DNA from: Pseudomonas sp. FP198
GTDB taxonomy: Bacteria > Pseudomonadota > Gammaproteobacteria > Pseudomonadales > Pseudomonadaceae
Length of the DNA: 64,000 nt
Direction: 5' to 3'
Assembly: GCF_030687895.1 (NCBI RefSeq)
Contig: NZ_CP117452.1
Location: 2,373,501-2,437,500, forward strand
In this document: one piece after another, positions 25,637 to 35,619 of the stretch
Layout of the letters: every line of letters begins with the position of its first letter
How positions within the stretch are numbered: position 1 is the first letter of the stretch
Translations under genes and position numbers: made by a program
The notes under the pieces: generated by a model
What the model saw: only the letters and a program-made list of their open reading frames with translations
What the model was told of the DNA's origin: nothing
Databases searched by the model: none

Positions 25637-28600
25637 TTCACCTCCAGCGTGCTCAGCCCATTGCCCTGGCGACGGACCTGGATCTGCACCGGGATTCGCT
25701 CGTGCATTTCCTGCACATGGGAGATGACCGCGACCTTGCGGCCCTGGGCCTGCAAGCCGTCGAGGGCGTCCATCGCCAGTTGCAGCGATTCGGGGTCGAG
25801 GCTGCCGAAGCCTTCGTCGATGAACAACGATTCGATTTTCAGCGTGCTGGACGCCATCGAAGCCAGGCCCAGCGCCAGGGCAAGGGAGACCAGGAAGGTC
25901 TCGCCGCCGGACAACGAATGCACCGAGCGCAGTTCATCGCCCATTTCCGTGTCCATCACCAGCAGGCCAAGCATGCTGCCGCCGCGCTTGAGCCGGTAAC
26001 GGCGAACCAGCTGGCGCAACTGGGCGTTGGCATGGTGCACCAGCAAGTCGAGGTTGTACGCCTGGGCCAGTTTGCGGAAGCGGTCGCCGGTGGCCGAACC
26101 GATCAAGGCATCCAGGCGTGCCCAGCGCTGGTATTCGGCATAGGCCTGCTCGATCTGTCGGGCCAGGGCCTGGTTGGCATGTTGCCGACGCTGGTCTTCA
26201 GCCTGTTCGGCCCGCAACTCGGCGCAGCGTTGTTCGCTAACGGCAAACTGCTCCTGCAGTACCGCCAGGGCTTGGGTCAGTTCTTCGGGCGGCAGGTTGC
26301 CGTTGTGTTGGGCCTGGTGGTTGTGCAGGCGCTGCTCGCGTTCGGTGAGCAGGACGCGGGCCTGCTCGATGGCTTTTTCGCTGGTGAGCAGGCGTTGCCG
26401 CAGTTGACTGACCTGTTGCTCGTCGAGGCTGAGCAGGTCATCGAGCGCGGCGTCGTCGAGTTCCGGATGAGAAGCGCGCCATTGGGCGATGCCGGCGGCG
26501 AGCGTTTGCTGTTCGGCCTCAAGCGACTGGGCCTGCTCATGCCGGGCCTGGAGCTCGGCAGCCAGTTGCACGAGGGTATTGCGCAACTCCTGTAACTGCT
26601 GACCGGCCGCTGCCTCTGCATGGCGGGCCTGTTCTAGGGCCTGGTCGAGTTGTTGCTGCCATTGTTCGGCACTGGAATGTTCGCCAAGCAGTTCGCTGAG
26701 CTTTTGTTGGCAGGCCAGTTGTTGTTCATTCAGTGCGTTGAATTGCTGCTGCGCCGCTTCGAGTTGCTGCACGCGGGTCTGCTGGCGGTCCTGCTCTTTC
26801 TCCAGGGCTTGCTGGCGTTGCAGTTGTTCGCCGAGTTCCTCGCGTTGCTGTTCCAGTTGCGCCAGGCGCTGGGTGATCCGCTGGTCGAGTCGCATGAACG
26901 TCGCGGCGGGATCGCTGCGCAGGGCCTGCAAGGTATCGGCCGGCAGCAGCGCACTGAAATGCCCGAGCTCTTCGTCCAGGCGCTGGCGGTCGCGGGCCAT
27001 TTCCTGTTGCTGGTTGCCCAGGTGCAGTGACGCCTGCTGGCTGGCCGTTTCCGCTTCGCGCAGTTGCTGCGCCAGGCGCGCGGCGTCCTGTTGCAGGGTG
27101 AGCAGGGCGGCCTGGCGTTGTTCGTCCTGGCTGATGCGCAGGCTCAACTGGCTGTTTTGCTGGGCCAGCCAGGCGTCGCGCTGGTCTGGAGCCTGGCCCA
27201 GCAACTGCTCCGACAACGGATGGGCTTCGAGGCTTGGCGCGAGGCCTTGTTGCTGGGCGACGAGTTGTTCCTGTTGCTGTTTGAATTCCTTGAGCTGGGC
27301 AATGACCCCACTGTATTGCGCGCGCAGATCGATGACTTTTTCATTGAGCAGGTCGACGGCTTTGCGCGCGTTGGCCTCTTCGCTTTCATCGAATCGGCCG
27401 AGGCTTTGCAGCAGCGCTTCGGGCTGATGGTAGGGGTGTTCGACGCTGCCGCAGACCGGGCACGGCTGGTTGTCCTGCAACTGTTCGCGCAGTTGCTCGA
27501 CGCTTTCGCTGCGAGCCAGGCGCTGGCGTTCCAACAGTTCACGGGTGACAGTCAAGGTCTGTTCGGCAATGGCCAGCTCGGCCTTGGCTTCGCCGCCTTC
27601 GCGCACCAGCCGGTCGCGCTCCTGCAGGGCTTGCTGCTGGCGTTGCTCAAGCTCCGCGCTGCGTTTGTCCAGGTCTTGCTGGCTGGCCCAAAGCCGGGTC
27701 AGTTCTTCGAATGCGCGCAGCTGCTTGCGATTGTCGTGCAGCAGGTTGCCGAGCAACTGGATCTGTTCCGCCACCGCTTGCGGTTCGGCCCCGGCTTCCT
27801 TGTAGAGCACTTCGAGGTTTTGCCGGCGGCTTGCCAGGTCATCGGCGGCGCGAGTGGCGCTTTGTTCCAGCAGCGCGAGTTCGTCCTGGCCCTTGTTCAG
27901 CCGGTTGCCGATCAACATCAACTGTTGCAGGCGATCGCGGTAGGCGGACCAGGCATCGCCCAGCGGTGCGAGATCGGTACTTTGTTCCAGTTCGCCGGCG
28001 ATCCGTTGCAGGCGCTCGCCAACCTGCCGTTGCTGTTCGAGCAGGGTGTCGATGCTGCGCTGGCCGTCGGTGCAAGCCTGTTGGACCTGTTGCAACTGTT
28101 CGGCGCCTTGGCCGGTTTCCCTGGCCAGGCGGGCGAGGCTGCTTTGTTCATCGAATGCCTGGCGTAGCAGCGGTGCGGTGTCCGTGCTCTGCTGGCGAGC
28201 GGCGGCCAAGGCCAATTGCGCCACGCCCAGGCCTTTCTCCAGTTCGGCCTGTTGCTCATGCAATTCGACTTGCTGCTGGGTCAGTTGCCGGATCCTGACT
28301 GCCAGCGGCTCCAGCTGGCGGTTCAATTCCGCCTGGCGGATGAACTGGTGCCGCTGGGGCGCCAGTTGTTCCAGGCGTGTCAGTTTCTGGCGTTCGTCGG
28401 CCAGCGCAGCCCAATCGGCCTGGGCCCGTTGCAGTTGTTCGGCGGCGCTGGCCTGTTCGTCCTGCAACAGGCGCAGGTCCCTGAGCCAGGTGTGCTGCTG
28501 TTCCAATTGCTTGAGCTGTGCCTGCTGGGTCTTCAGTAGTTGCTGGGCGTCGTTGAAGCGTTGGTCCAACTCGGCGCGGGCTTCGGCGGCCAGCGGCGTG

Positions 28601-29274
28601 ACGCCGGAGGCCTGGTCCTGCAACTGCTTGTGGGTTTCCCTGGCCTGCTTGGCCTTGTCGAAGGCGCGGCGACCCAGGCGCGTATACAGGGCCGTGTCGG
28701 TGAGCTTTTCCAGCAACTCGCTGCGGTCGTTGTCGTCGGCCTTGAGAAAGGCGCTGAACTCGCTCTGGGCCAGCAGCACGGCGCGGGTGAACTGCTCGAA
28801 GTTGAGGCCCAAGGCGGCTTCGAGCTGGGTCTTGTATTCGCCTTTCTGGCTGGCCAGCAGTTGGTCATTGTCCAGGTCGCGCAGGCTCTGGCGGCTGGCC
28901 TGCAATTTGCCGCCGGCTTTTTCCCGGGCGCGATTGGCCTCCCAGCGAGCCCGGTAGCGGCGCCCGTCGATACCGCGAAAATCCACTTCGGCATAACCGT
29001 CGCCGGTGCCACGGCGCAGCAGCGTGCGCGGATCGCCCGTGGCGATCTCGCCGTCGGCGTCCGGTACCTTGGCGTCACGACCGGTGTTGTTCAGGCGTGG
29101 CACCGCACCAAAAAGCGCCAGGCACAAGGCATCCAGCAGCGTGCTCTTGCCGGCGCCGGTGGGGCCGGTGATGGCGAACAGGCCGGCGCTGGCCAACGGC
29201 TCGGCGGTGAAATCGATTTCAAATGGCCCGGCGAGCGAGGCGAGGTTCTTCAGGCGGATCGCGAGGATCTTCAT
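25633..29274 (-). CDS. sbcC: Exonuclease subunit SbcC (Rad50-like ATPase)
   Basis: The 1213-residue SMC-like protein has an N-terminal Walker A (GPTGAGKSTLLDALCLALFG). Two very long glutamine- and leucine-rich coiled coils flank a zinc-hook CPVC near residue 605 (NQPCPVCGSVEHP). At the C-terminus are the ABC signature SLSGGETFLVSLALALGLA and the Walker B SLFIDEGFGSLDP. With SbcD it forms the nuclease that opens hairpins and DNA ends at stalled forks. The start overlaps the sbcD stop (ATGA). Confidence 0.96.
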   Translation of the reverse strand: MKILAIRLKNLASLAGPFEIDFTAEPLASAGLFAITGPTGAGKSTLLDALCLALFGAVPRLNNTGRDAKVPDADGEIATGDPRTLLRRGTGDGYAEVDFRGIDGRRYRARWEANRAREKAGGKLQASRQSLRDLDNDQLLASQKGEYKTQLEAALGLNFEQFTRAVLLAQSEFSAFLKADDNDRSELLEKLTDTALYTRLGRRAFDKAKQARETHKQLQDQASGVTPLAAEARAELDQRFNDAQQLLKTQQAQLKQLEQQHTWLRDLRLLQDEQASAAEQLQRAQADWAALADERQKLTRLEQLAPQRHQFIRQAELNRQLEPLAVRIRQLTQQQVELHEQQAELEKGLGVAQLALAAARQQSTDTAPLLRQAFDEQSSLARLARETGQGAEQLQQVQQACTDGQRSIDTLLEQQRQVGERLQRIAGELEQSTDLAPLGDAWSAYRDRLQQLMLIGNRLNKGQDELALLEQSATRAADDLASRRQNLEVLYKEAGAEPQAVAEQIQLLGNLLHDNRKQLRAFEELTRLWASQQDLDKRSAELEQRQQQALQERDRLVREGGEAKAELAIAEQTLTVTRELLERQRLARSESVEQLREQLQDNQPCPVCGSVEHPYHQPEALLQSLGRFDESEEANARKAVDLLNEKVIDLRAQYSGVIAQLKEFKQQQEQLVAQQQGLAPSLEAHPLSEQLLGQAPDQRDAWLAQQNSQLSLRISQDEQRQAALLTLQQDAARLAQQLREAETASQQASLHLGNQQQEMARDRQRLDEELGHFSALLPADTLQALRSDPAATFMRLDQRITQRLAQLEQQREELGEQLQRQQALEKEQDRQQTRVQQLEAAQQQFNALNEQQLACQQKLSELLGEHSSAEQWQQQLDQALEQARHAEAAAGQQLQELRNTLVQLAAELQARHEQAQSLEAEQQTLAAGIAQWRASHPELDDAALDDLLSLDEQQVSQLRQRLLTSEKAIEQARVLLTEREQRLHNHQAQHNGNLPPEELTQALAVLQEQFAVSEQRCAELRAEQAEDQRRQHANQALARQIEQAYAEYQRWARLDALIGSATGDRFRKLAQAYNLDLLVHHANAQLRQLVRRYRLKRGGSMLGLLVMDTEMGDELRSVHSLSGGETFLVSLALALGLASMASSTLKIESLFIDEGFGSLDPESLQLAMDALDGLQAQGRKVAVISHVQEMHERIPVQIQVRRQGNGLSTLEVK

Positions 29275-30515
29275 GGTTGCTCGCTCTCCATCTGCACGTC
29301 TTGCAACAGCACGGCAAAATCCTTGAGGGTCTGTTCGTCCACTTCGTTGCCGTAGGTGTCCTGCCAGGCGCGGCTGAACAGTTCCTGCGGGCTGAGCTGG
29401 TCCAGTTCGACCAGCGCGGCGCCGTCCTCGACACCGCTGGAGCCGCCAGTGCCGGCGTACTCGGCGGCGATTCGCACCAGGCGCACGGCTTTGCCTTGCA
29501 ATGCCGTCTCCACTTGCTGGCGCAAGTCGGGCTGTGGCTCGTCGAGGCGCACTCGAACCTCCAGCCAGGGCTGGCGCTGCACGTCCGCCAGCAGATCGAT
29601 GTCCGGCAGGTCTTTCAGTTGCAGGAGGATATCGGCCAGCGGCGCCGGGCCCAGGCGTTGCAGGTTGACGGCGCGGGGAATCAGCCGGGGTTCGACGTTC
29701 ACCAGGGTTTCGCCGTCCAGGGTGACGTCGAGGATCTGGTGCTGATAGCCGATCTCGGAGAACGACAGCGGGATCGGCGAGCCGCTGTAGCGGATGCGCT
29801 CTTCGCCATTGACCTTCTGCGGCTTGTGCAGGTGGCCGAGGGCGACGTAGCTGATGCTCGGGCCGAAGAGGCTGGCGGGCAGCGCTTCGGCATTGCCGAT
29901 GATCAGGCTACGCTCGGAGTCCTCCGATACCGAGCCGCCGGCCATGTGCGCATGGCTGACGGCGATCAGCGCCTGGCCTTTCTTGCGCTTGTCGTTGGCA
30001 GCGGCGATCAGCCATTCATGAACCTGGCCGATGCCGCGCAGGTAATCATCCCCCAACTGCGCACCGGTGACTTCCGCCGGTCGCAGGAACGGCAGCGCCA
30101 GGCACCAGGCGCGGACCTTGCCCTTGGCGTCGGGCAATGGCAGCAACAGGCGCTCGACGTCCAGTTGCCCATCATCCAGCCACAGCACCCGGCCCAGGGC
30201 ATGGGTGCGCAAGCGCCGCATCAACGGCGCTGGCAGTTCGATGCGTGAGCCGGAGTCGTGGTTGCCGGCAATCATGACGATGGTCAGGTTGGCGTTCTGT
30301 TCGTGGGCGCTGACGATGAAGTCATACAGCCGCTCCTGGGCTTTGACCGGCGGGTTGACGGTGTCGAAGATATCGCCGGCGATCAGCAGCACATCGGGCT
30401 TTTCGCTGCCCAGTTGACGCAGCAGCCAGTCGAGGAAACAGGCGTGTTCGAAGTCGCGATCCTGGCCGTGGAGGTTTTGCCCCAGGTGCCAGTCGGAGGT
30501 GTGAAACAGACGCAA
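29271..30515 (-). CDS. sbcD: Exonuclease subunit SbcD (Mre11-like nuclease)
   Basis: The 414-residue metallophosphoesterase-fold nuclease has metal-site motifs DWHLGQ (Asp8, His10), LLIAGDIFDT near 45-54, GNHDSG near 82, SHAH and GHLH. The best start is a TTG at 30515, preceded by a GGAG site. It heads the operon sbcD-sbcC-GST. The SbcCD complex has ATP-dependent double-strand exonuclease and single-strand endonuclease activity in the cytosol. Confidence 0.95.
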   Translation of the reverse strand: MRLFHTSDWHLGQNLHGQDRDFEHACFLDWLLRQLGSEKPDVLLIAGDIFDTVNPPVKAQERLYDFIVSAHEQNANLTIVMIAGNHDSGSRIELPAPLMRRLRTHALGRVLWLDDGQLDVERLLLPLPDAKGKVRAWCLALPFLRPAEVTGAQLGDDYLRGIGQVHEWLIAAANDKRKKGQALIAVSHAHMAGGSVSEDSERSLIIGNAEALPASLFGPSISYVALGHLHKPQKVNGEERIRYSGSPIPLSFSEIGYQHQILDVTLDGETLVNVEPRLIPRAVNLQRLGPAPLADILLQLKDLPDIDLLADVQRQPWLEVRVRLDEPQPDLRQQVETALQGKAVRLVRIAAEYAGTGGSSGVEDGAALVELDQLSPQELFSRAWQDTYGNEVDEQTLKDFAVLLQDVQMESEQP

Positions 30516-30635
30516 GGCAGACTCCAGAATACAGACGATGGCCGCGGGAGGAGAGGCGGCGCAAAAATGCAGAGTTTACTGGGAAACGCGGGGCAGGGGC
30601 TGCCCAACTTTGTCGGATGGACCGGCAGGGCTTTT

Positions 30636-30663
30636 GTGGCGAGGGAGCTTGCTCCCTTGCCAC
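30636..30663. repeat. Single collapsed REP palindrome, GTGGCGAGGGAGC type
   Basis: GTGGCGAGGGAGCTTGCTCC runs directly into the closing arm CTTGCCAC, making one short palindrome like that at 1909. It lies between batD and sbcD. Confidence 0.8.
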
Positions 30664-30688
30664 AAAAGCCCTGCGCAACAAAACCGGG

Positions 30689-32326
30689 TTATTTGGGATA
30701 GAGCGGCGGCAGGCTGGAATCACTGGCAGCGTCCGGCGCTCCTTCCAGAGGCGGAATGGTCCGGATCGCCCGCCACAGGTCTTCACCTTGCCAATACTGG
30801 CCGGTTTCGCTGTAGAGGGCGCCGTTCAAGCCATCAAGGGCGTCGGACAGTGGCACGAAACGCGCCGCCATGTCGGCCAGGGTTTCCGGCTGCTGTCGAG
30901 CCCAGGCATCCAGCGCCTGTCGGGTGGCGTGCGAGTCGTTGGCCAGGCAGGCGCGCTTGAGGTCGTCCAGCAAGGTGCGTGGGCTCGGCCCGGCCTGGGC
31001 CGAGCGCAGGATCGCCGGTTGCCAGCGCGCGCGCCACCACAGGCCGAAGCCGAGCAACGTCGTGCAGGCCAAGATCAACGTGCTGAGTTGCCAGTACCAG
31101 AGGGTCTCGCTGTCGACAGTGGTGACGATCTGGGTGGTGCCTGCCGGTGTGTCGACCATCAGGCTCGGGTTGTTCGCCACTTGCAGGGTCCGGGCCGGCA
31201 AGCTGGTGCGGTCCAGGTGGTCTTCCAGGGTGTTCCACCAGACCACTTCCACCGGCGGCAGCTCGATGGTGCCGCTACGGTTGGGCACCAGGGCTTCGCG
31301 GTCTTCGCGGCTGCCGACCAGGCCGCGCTCGCTGCTGCGGCTGCTCAGCACCGGCTGGTCGGGGTAGCGCCGCAGGCCATTGATTTCGGTAGGCGGAAGC
31401 GGCGGCAACTGGGCGCTGGTCAAGCCTTCCGCCTCCAGGGTCAGGCTGCGGGTGAGCGAATCGCCGACCTGGCTGTGCGTCGGTTCCGGGCTCCAGCTTT
31501 CGCTCAAGGACAAGCTGCGCGCCGGCAGCCAGGGGAGGTCGGCCGGGTAACTGGCGGGCTTGGGCTTGACGGTCAGTTGCAGTTGCGTGGAACTGACGCG
31601 CATCAACTGGCCGGGTTTGGCACCCGGCGCTGCGGCGCCCTGGGCCGTGGGTTCAACCAGCGTGGCGCTGAAGGTCTGGGCCGGGATCGCCAGTTCGCCG
31701 CTGCGCTGCGGGTAGATGCCGTAACGCAGTTCGATGACGCCGTGGCGCACATCGTTGATGACTTTTTCGTAGGTACGCGATTCGCCCAGTTGCTCGGTGC
31801 GCGCATCGGGAATGTGCAGCGGCGTCAGGCTGCTGTCGTCGTACAGCGACACCGAATGGTAGATACGCAGGGTCAGGATGGCCTGGGCCTGCACATACAC
31901 GTCGTTCTGGTCGAGGCTGGCTTCGATGAACACCGGCGCGAGGGTACCGGAGGCGTTGCGGGTTTCGCTTTCGATCACCTGCAAAGTGATCGGCTGGCTG
32001 CTGACCTCGCCCAGTTGCAGCGGCGGGATCACCACCGTGCCGCTCTGGCGCGGCAGCAGCGTGACGATCCAGCGGGTGGTGGCGCGATTCTCGCCGTCAA
32101 GGGTGGTCAACTGGTTGACCTGGCGGGTGCCGCGCACGTCGAACAGCGCCTGGAGCGGGCTCAGGTCAGGTTTGCCGAACAGCGTGGCATCGTTGGACTC
32201 CAGCGTCAGCTCGACGGTCTCCCCGGAGTTCAGGCGACTGCGGTCCACGCTGGCAGCCAGCTGCGCGGCCTGGGACCCGGCAGCCCAGAGCAGCAAGACG
32301 AGGAGATAGGCGGTGAAGCGGGTCAT
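30689..32326 (-). CDS. BatD-like protein (oxygen tolerance family)
   Basis: The 545-residue protein has a signal peptide (MTRFTAYLLVLLLWAAGSQA). A large periplasmic region of beta-sandwich character follows, then one membrane helix near residues 395-415 (WYWQLSTLILACTTLLGFGLW) and a cytosolic helical tail. This is the BatD layout found at the end of moxR-VWA operons. Its start overlaps the preceding BatB/C-like gene (ATGA). Bat proteins have been linked to stress tolerance and envelope integrity, but the biochemical role is not settled. Confidence 0.85.
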   Translation of the reverse strand: MTRFTAYLLVLLLWAAGSQAAQLAASVDRSRLNSGETVELTLESNDATLFGKPDLSPLQALFDVRGTRQVNQLTTLDGENRATTRWIVTLLPRQSGTVVIPPLQLGEVSSQPITLQVIESETRNASGTLAPVFIEASLDQNDVYVQAQAILTLRIYHSVSLYDDSSLTPLHIPDARTEQLGESRTYEKVINDVRHGVIELRYGIYPQRSGELAIPAQTFSATLVEPTAQGAAAPGAKPGQLMRVSSTQLQLTVKPKPASYPADLPWLPARSLSLSESWSPEPTHSQVGDSLTRSLTLEAEGLTSAQLPPLPPTEINGLRRYPDQPVLSSRSSERGLVGSREDREALVPNRSGTIELPPVEVVWWNTLEDHLDRTSLPARTLQVANNPSLMVDTPAGTTQIVTTVDSETLWYWQLSTLILACTTLLGFGLWWRARWQPAILRSAQAGPSPRTLLDDLKRACLANDSHATRQALDAWARQQPETLADMAARFVPLSDALDGLNGALYSETGQYWQGEDLWRAIRTIPPLEGAPDAASDSSLPPLYPK

Positions 32327-34056
32327 TGGTGTTTTTCCTGAGCCTGGTGGCTTTGCTGTTCATACCAGAATTTTCGCCTGAGCAGTTCGCCCGGGTTGTC
32401 CGGGATCTGGCGCAGCCATTGTTCCAGTGCCTGGCGCTGCTCTTCGGCATTGCGCTGGCCCGCGGCCGGGCGCAGCGGCGGGGTGGTGGTCTGCTCGTCG
32501 GGCAGTTCGCTGCCGGGCACGTCTTCGGCGCGGGTCGGTGGCGCCTGGGACGCCGGGGATTGCTCCGGCGTCGCTGGCGCTTCGGAAGAAGGCTGGCCCG
32601 GCTCGGACGACTGGTTCGGGGTATCGCTATCCGGCGATTGCTCGGTGGGCGCGGGGTCCTGGTTTTCGTCGGGCTTGGCGGGGTCCGGTGGCGCAGCCTG
32701 CTCTTTCAGCAGGCTTTCCACCAAGGCCTTGTTGGTCTGCGCCGGGCGCAGGTCCGGCTGCAACTCCAGTGCTTGCTCATAGGCATCGATCGCGGCCTCC
32801 AGTTCGCCGCTGCGGGCCAGCGCATTGCCGCGATTGTAATGCGCGCGGGCATCGTTGCCTTCAGCGAAACGCCGGGCGGCCTCGCTGTACTGGCCGGCCT
32901 CGTAGAGGGCGACACCTTGCCATTGGCTGTCCTCGAAGCGAGTGGCGGCCTCGGCCGGGCGTTTCTGCTTGAGCAGGTGCTGGCCCTGTTGATCGGGGCG
33001 CAGCCACAAGTCCTCGAACTCGAAGGCATGGCTGGTCTGCGGCAGCGCAAACAGCAGCGGCAGGCAGAACAGCCAGCCCCGACGCCCGGCGCAGGCGGCC
33101 AGCAGCAGGAGCGGCAACAGCAGCCAATAACCCTGGTCGGCCCAGGTGTCCAGGCGCAGTTTCTGGCCATCGCTGCGCAGGCGGCGCGGACCGTCCAGCA
33201 GGCCCAGGCTGCGCAGGTCGTTGTCGTCCAGGTGCGCGGGACGGTAACGGCCGTCCAGCTCATCGAGAAATGACTTGAGGCTTGGGCTGTCCAGGCGCGG
33301 CACCAGGATCGCGCCTTGGGCATCCTTCAGGTAACTGCCGTCTTCCTGGGCCACGGGCGCACCTTCACGCGTACCGATGCCGAGCATCAGCAAACGTGTG
33401 GCGGAACCGTCGAGCCTCTGGCTTATGCCAAGGCGTTCCTGCTCGTTCAGGGATGAACCGATCAACAGGATCCGGCCGTGGCCGAGCCCGGCCTGGTCCA
33501 GCAACGCCATGGCCTTGTTGACGGCCAGGTCGGCACGGTGGCCGCCTTGCGGCATGATCGATGGCGCCAGGGCTTCGAGCAGGTTGGCGCTGGTGGCCAG
33601 GTCGTCGGACAGCGGCACCAGCGTATGGGCGCTGCCGGCATAGACGATGATCGCGGTCTGCGCGTCGCTGCGGTTCTGCAACACGTCGAGCACTTTGCGC
33701 CGGGCCTGTTCCAGGCGCGTAGGCGGGACGTCGGTGGCGAGCATCTCTGGCGTCAGTTCGAGAATCACCACCAGCGGATCGGCGGGTTTCTGGCTGGTCT
33801 GTTCGACCCGCGTCCAGCTGGGACCGAGCAACGCCAGCACCACCAGCAGCCAGCCCAGCCCGAGGGCGATCCACGGCAGCTTGCTTTCGCGACCACTGCC
33901 ACCGGTGAGCAGCACGGCATGGAACGCCGGCGGCAGGATCATCTGCCAGCGGCCCACGCGTTTCTGGCGGTGCCACAGTTGCCAGAGCAGCCAGCCCAAC
34001 AGGGGCAGCAGCAAGATAAAAGCGGGACGCAGCCAATGCGGCCAGAGCGCGATCAT
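32323..34056 (-). CDS. BatB/BatC-like VWA protein with TPR region
   Basis: The start at 34056 (MIALWPHWLRPAFILLL) overlaps the BatA stop as ATGA and gives 577 residues. Two N-terminal membrane helices (about 11-27 and 62-78) precede a VWA-like domain at about 93-270. A further membrane helix lies near 305-320. TPR repeats (GQYSEAARRFAEG, HYNRGNALARSGELEAAIDAYEQAL) span about 380-460, followed by a long Pro/Glu/Ser-rich tail. The metal-ion (MIDAS) DxSxS motif is replaced by ELTPE at 100-104, unlike BatA next door. It is probably a fused BatB-BatC equivalent anchored in the inner membrane. Confidence 0.85.
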   Translation of the reverse strand: MIALWPHWLRPAFILLLPLLGWLLWQLWHRQKRVGRWQMILPPAFHAVLLTGGSGRESKLPWIALGLGWLLVVLALLGPSWTRVEQTSQKPADPLVVILELTPEMLATDVPPTRLEQARRKVLDVLQNRSDAQTAIIVYAGSAHTLVPLSDDLATSANLLEALAPSIMPQGGHRADLAVNKAMALLDQAGLGHGRILLIGSSLNEQERLGISQRLDGSATRLLMLGIGTREGAPVAQEDGSYLKDAQGAILVPRLDSPSLKSFLDELDGRYRPAHLDDNDLRSLGLLDGPRRLRSDGQKLRLDTWADQGYWLLLPLLLLAACAGRRGWLFCLPLLFALPQTSHAFEFEDLWLRPDQQGQHLLKQKRPAEAATRFEDSQWQGVALYEAGQYSEAARRFAEGNDARAHYNRGNALARSGELEAAIDAYEQALELQPDLRPAQTNKALVESLLKEQAAPPDPAKPDENQDPAPTEQSPDSDTPNQSSEPGQPSSEAPATPEQSPASQAPPTRAEDVPGSELPDEQTTTPPLRPAAGQRNAEEQRQALEQWLRQIPDNPGELLRRKFWYEQQSHQAQEKHQ

Positions 34057-35132
34057 CGGCGCCTCCGCAGTCGCAGGCGCTTGAGCCGCTGGCGCCATTC
34101 AGAGGTTTGCGAGGGTTGAAACAGCGGCTGGGTGAACAGGCGTTGCAGGGGGTTGTCCGGCCAGCGCTCACGAACCACCAGCAACATGCTCAACAGCAAG
34201 GCAACGGTCAGCGGCCAATGATAAAGCGCCTGGGCGGGACGGGCCTGGGTCGGCTGCTGGGTCACCGGCTCGAGTTGGTCGAGGGTGGTCTTGATCGCCA
34301 GTAACTGCTTGCCATCCTGGGCGCGGAAATACCGGCCGCCGGTGACCTGGGCGATTTCCCTGAGTGTCGCTTCATCGAGATCCAGGCTTGGGTTGACGCC
34401 GAGAAAGCCCGCCGTGCCACTTTGCTCCGGATCGGCACCCACGCCGATCGGGTAGATTTTCACGTTTTCGTCGGCAGCCAGTTGGGCGGCAGTCAGCGGG
34501 TCGATTTCGCCGCCGTTATTGGCGCCATCGGTCACCAGGATCAGCACGCGGCTGTTGGCCGGACGTTGCCGCAGGCGTTTGAGGGCCAGGCCAATCGCAT
34601 CGCCGATCGCCGTGTTCTTGCCGGCGATGCCGATGCGCGCTTCGTCGAGCCAGTGGCGTACGGTGCGGCGATCGAAGGTCAGCGGCGCCTGCAGGTAGGC
34701 CTGGCTGCCAAACAGAATCAGGCCGACCCGGTCACCCTCCCGACCTTCGAGGAAATCCCCGAGCATGTGCTGGACCAGCGCCAGGCGGCTGATGTCCTCG
34801 TCTTTCCACTGCATGTCAGGAAAATCCATAGACCCGGAGACATCCACCGCCACCAGCAGGTCGCGACCGCTGGCGGCAATCGGCAACGGCTCGCCCAGCC
34901 ACTGCGGGCGGGCGGCGGCGATCAGCAGCAACAACCAAAGCAGGATGAACGGCGCCTGCTGGCGCCATGTCGGCAGATTGGCCCGGGCCCGGCGCCCGAC
35001 CAGCCCTTCGAGGTCTTCGAGGAAACTCACCTTGAGTGCCGGTTCGCCACTGTCCGCTGCGGGCAGCACCATGCGCATCAGCCAGGGCAGCGGCAGCAGG
35101 GCGAAAATCCACGGCCAGGCGAACTCAAACAT
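34053..35132 (-). CDS. BatA-like VWA domain membrane protein
   Basis: The 359-residue protein has two N-terminal membrane helices (to about residue 75), a VWA domain with an intact MIDAS motif DVSGS at 97-101 (VAVDVSGSMDFPD), and a C-terminal helix (LYHWPLTVALLLSMLLVV). Such proteins act with a MoxR ATPase, probably as metal-dependent scaffolds or chaperones at the inner membrane. The start overlaps the DUF4381 stop by eight bases. Confidence 0.9.
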   Translation of the reverse strand: MFEFAWPWIFALLPLPWLMRMVLPAADSGEPALKVSFLEDLEGLVGRRARANLPTWRQQAPFILLWLLLLIAAARPQWLGEPLPIAASGRDLLVAVDVSGSMDFPDMQWKDEDISRLALVQHMLGDFLEGREGDRVGLILFGSQAYLQAPLTFDRRTVRHWLDEARIGIAGKNTAIGDAIGLALKRLRQRPANSRVLILVTDGANNGGEIDPLTAAQLAADENVKIYPIGVGADPEQSGTAGFLGVNPSLDLDEATLREIAQVTGGRYFRAQDGKQLLAIKTTLDQLEPVTQQPTQARPAQALYHWPLTVALLLSMLLVVRERWPDNPLQRLFTQPLFQPSQTSEWRQRLKRLRLRRRR

Positions 35133-35619
35133 GTTTGCGAATCCACGTCTCGACCGCTTGCGTCAGGCCGGCAATGGCTTTGTCGTCAAGCTTGCATTCG
35201 GGCTTGTAGGCGCCTTCCACCAGGATCATCCAGCGGGTCAGGCCGGCGGCCGGGCAGCGGTTGTCGAGGAAGGCCAGCCATTTGCGCCCGTTGAGAGTAT
35301 GGCTCTGGCTGTAGGGATAATGGTTGCGGCACAGGCGCTTGAGCAGCCCGTTGAGTTGCTGCAGCCAGGCCCCGGCCGGCGCGCCGTCGTAGGGTTTGGG
35401 TAACAGCGCCAGCTCGGCCAGCGCGGCCAGGCGCACCGGATCCAGGGGTTGTTCGGCGCGGTCGTCGGTGCGCTTGGCGGGAATGAAGCGGCGCAACTGC
35501 CACAAGCCCAGGCCCAGCAATGGCAATAACACCAACAACATCCACCAGCCCGGCGCGGGCGGCCAGAAACCGATGGGCGGCGGCGCCATCAGCGGTTGCA
35601 GCTGATCGAGGCTGCTCAT
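35125..35619 (-). CDS. DUF4381 domain membrane protein
   Basis: The 164-residue protein has one N-terminal membrane helix (PGWWMLLVLLPLLGLGLWQL) and a cytosolic helical region. It matches DUF4381, found almost only between DUF58 and BatA genes in gamma-proteobacterial moxR operons, as here. It overlaps the DUF58 stop (ATGA). Function unknown; a structural part of the Bat complex is likely by context. Confidence 0.87.
   Translation of the reverse strand: MSSLDQLQPLMAPPPIGFWPPAPGWWMLLVLLPLLGLGLWQLRRFIPAKRTDDRAEQPLDPVRLAALAELALLPKPYDGAPAGAWLQQLNGLLKRLCRNHYPYSQSHTLNGRKWLAFLDNRCPAAGLTRWMILVEGAYKPECKLDDKAIAGLTQAVETWIRKHV

Noticed and set aside
25633..29355. Long plus-strand frames opposite sbcC, rich in Leu, Ala and Gln
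   Set aside because: They mirror the repetitive coiled-coil coding of sbcC and show no start signals or domains.
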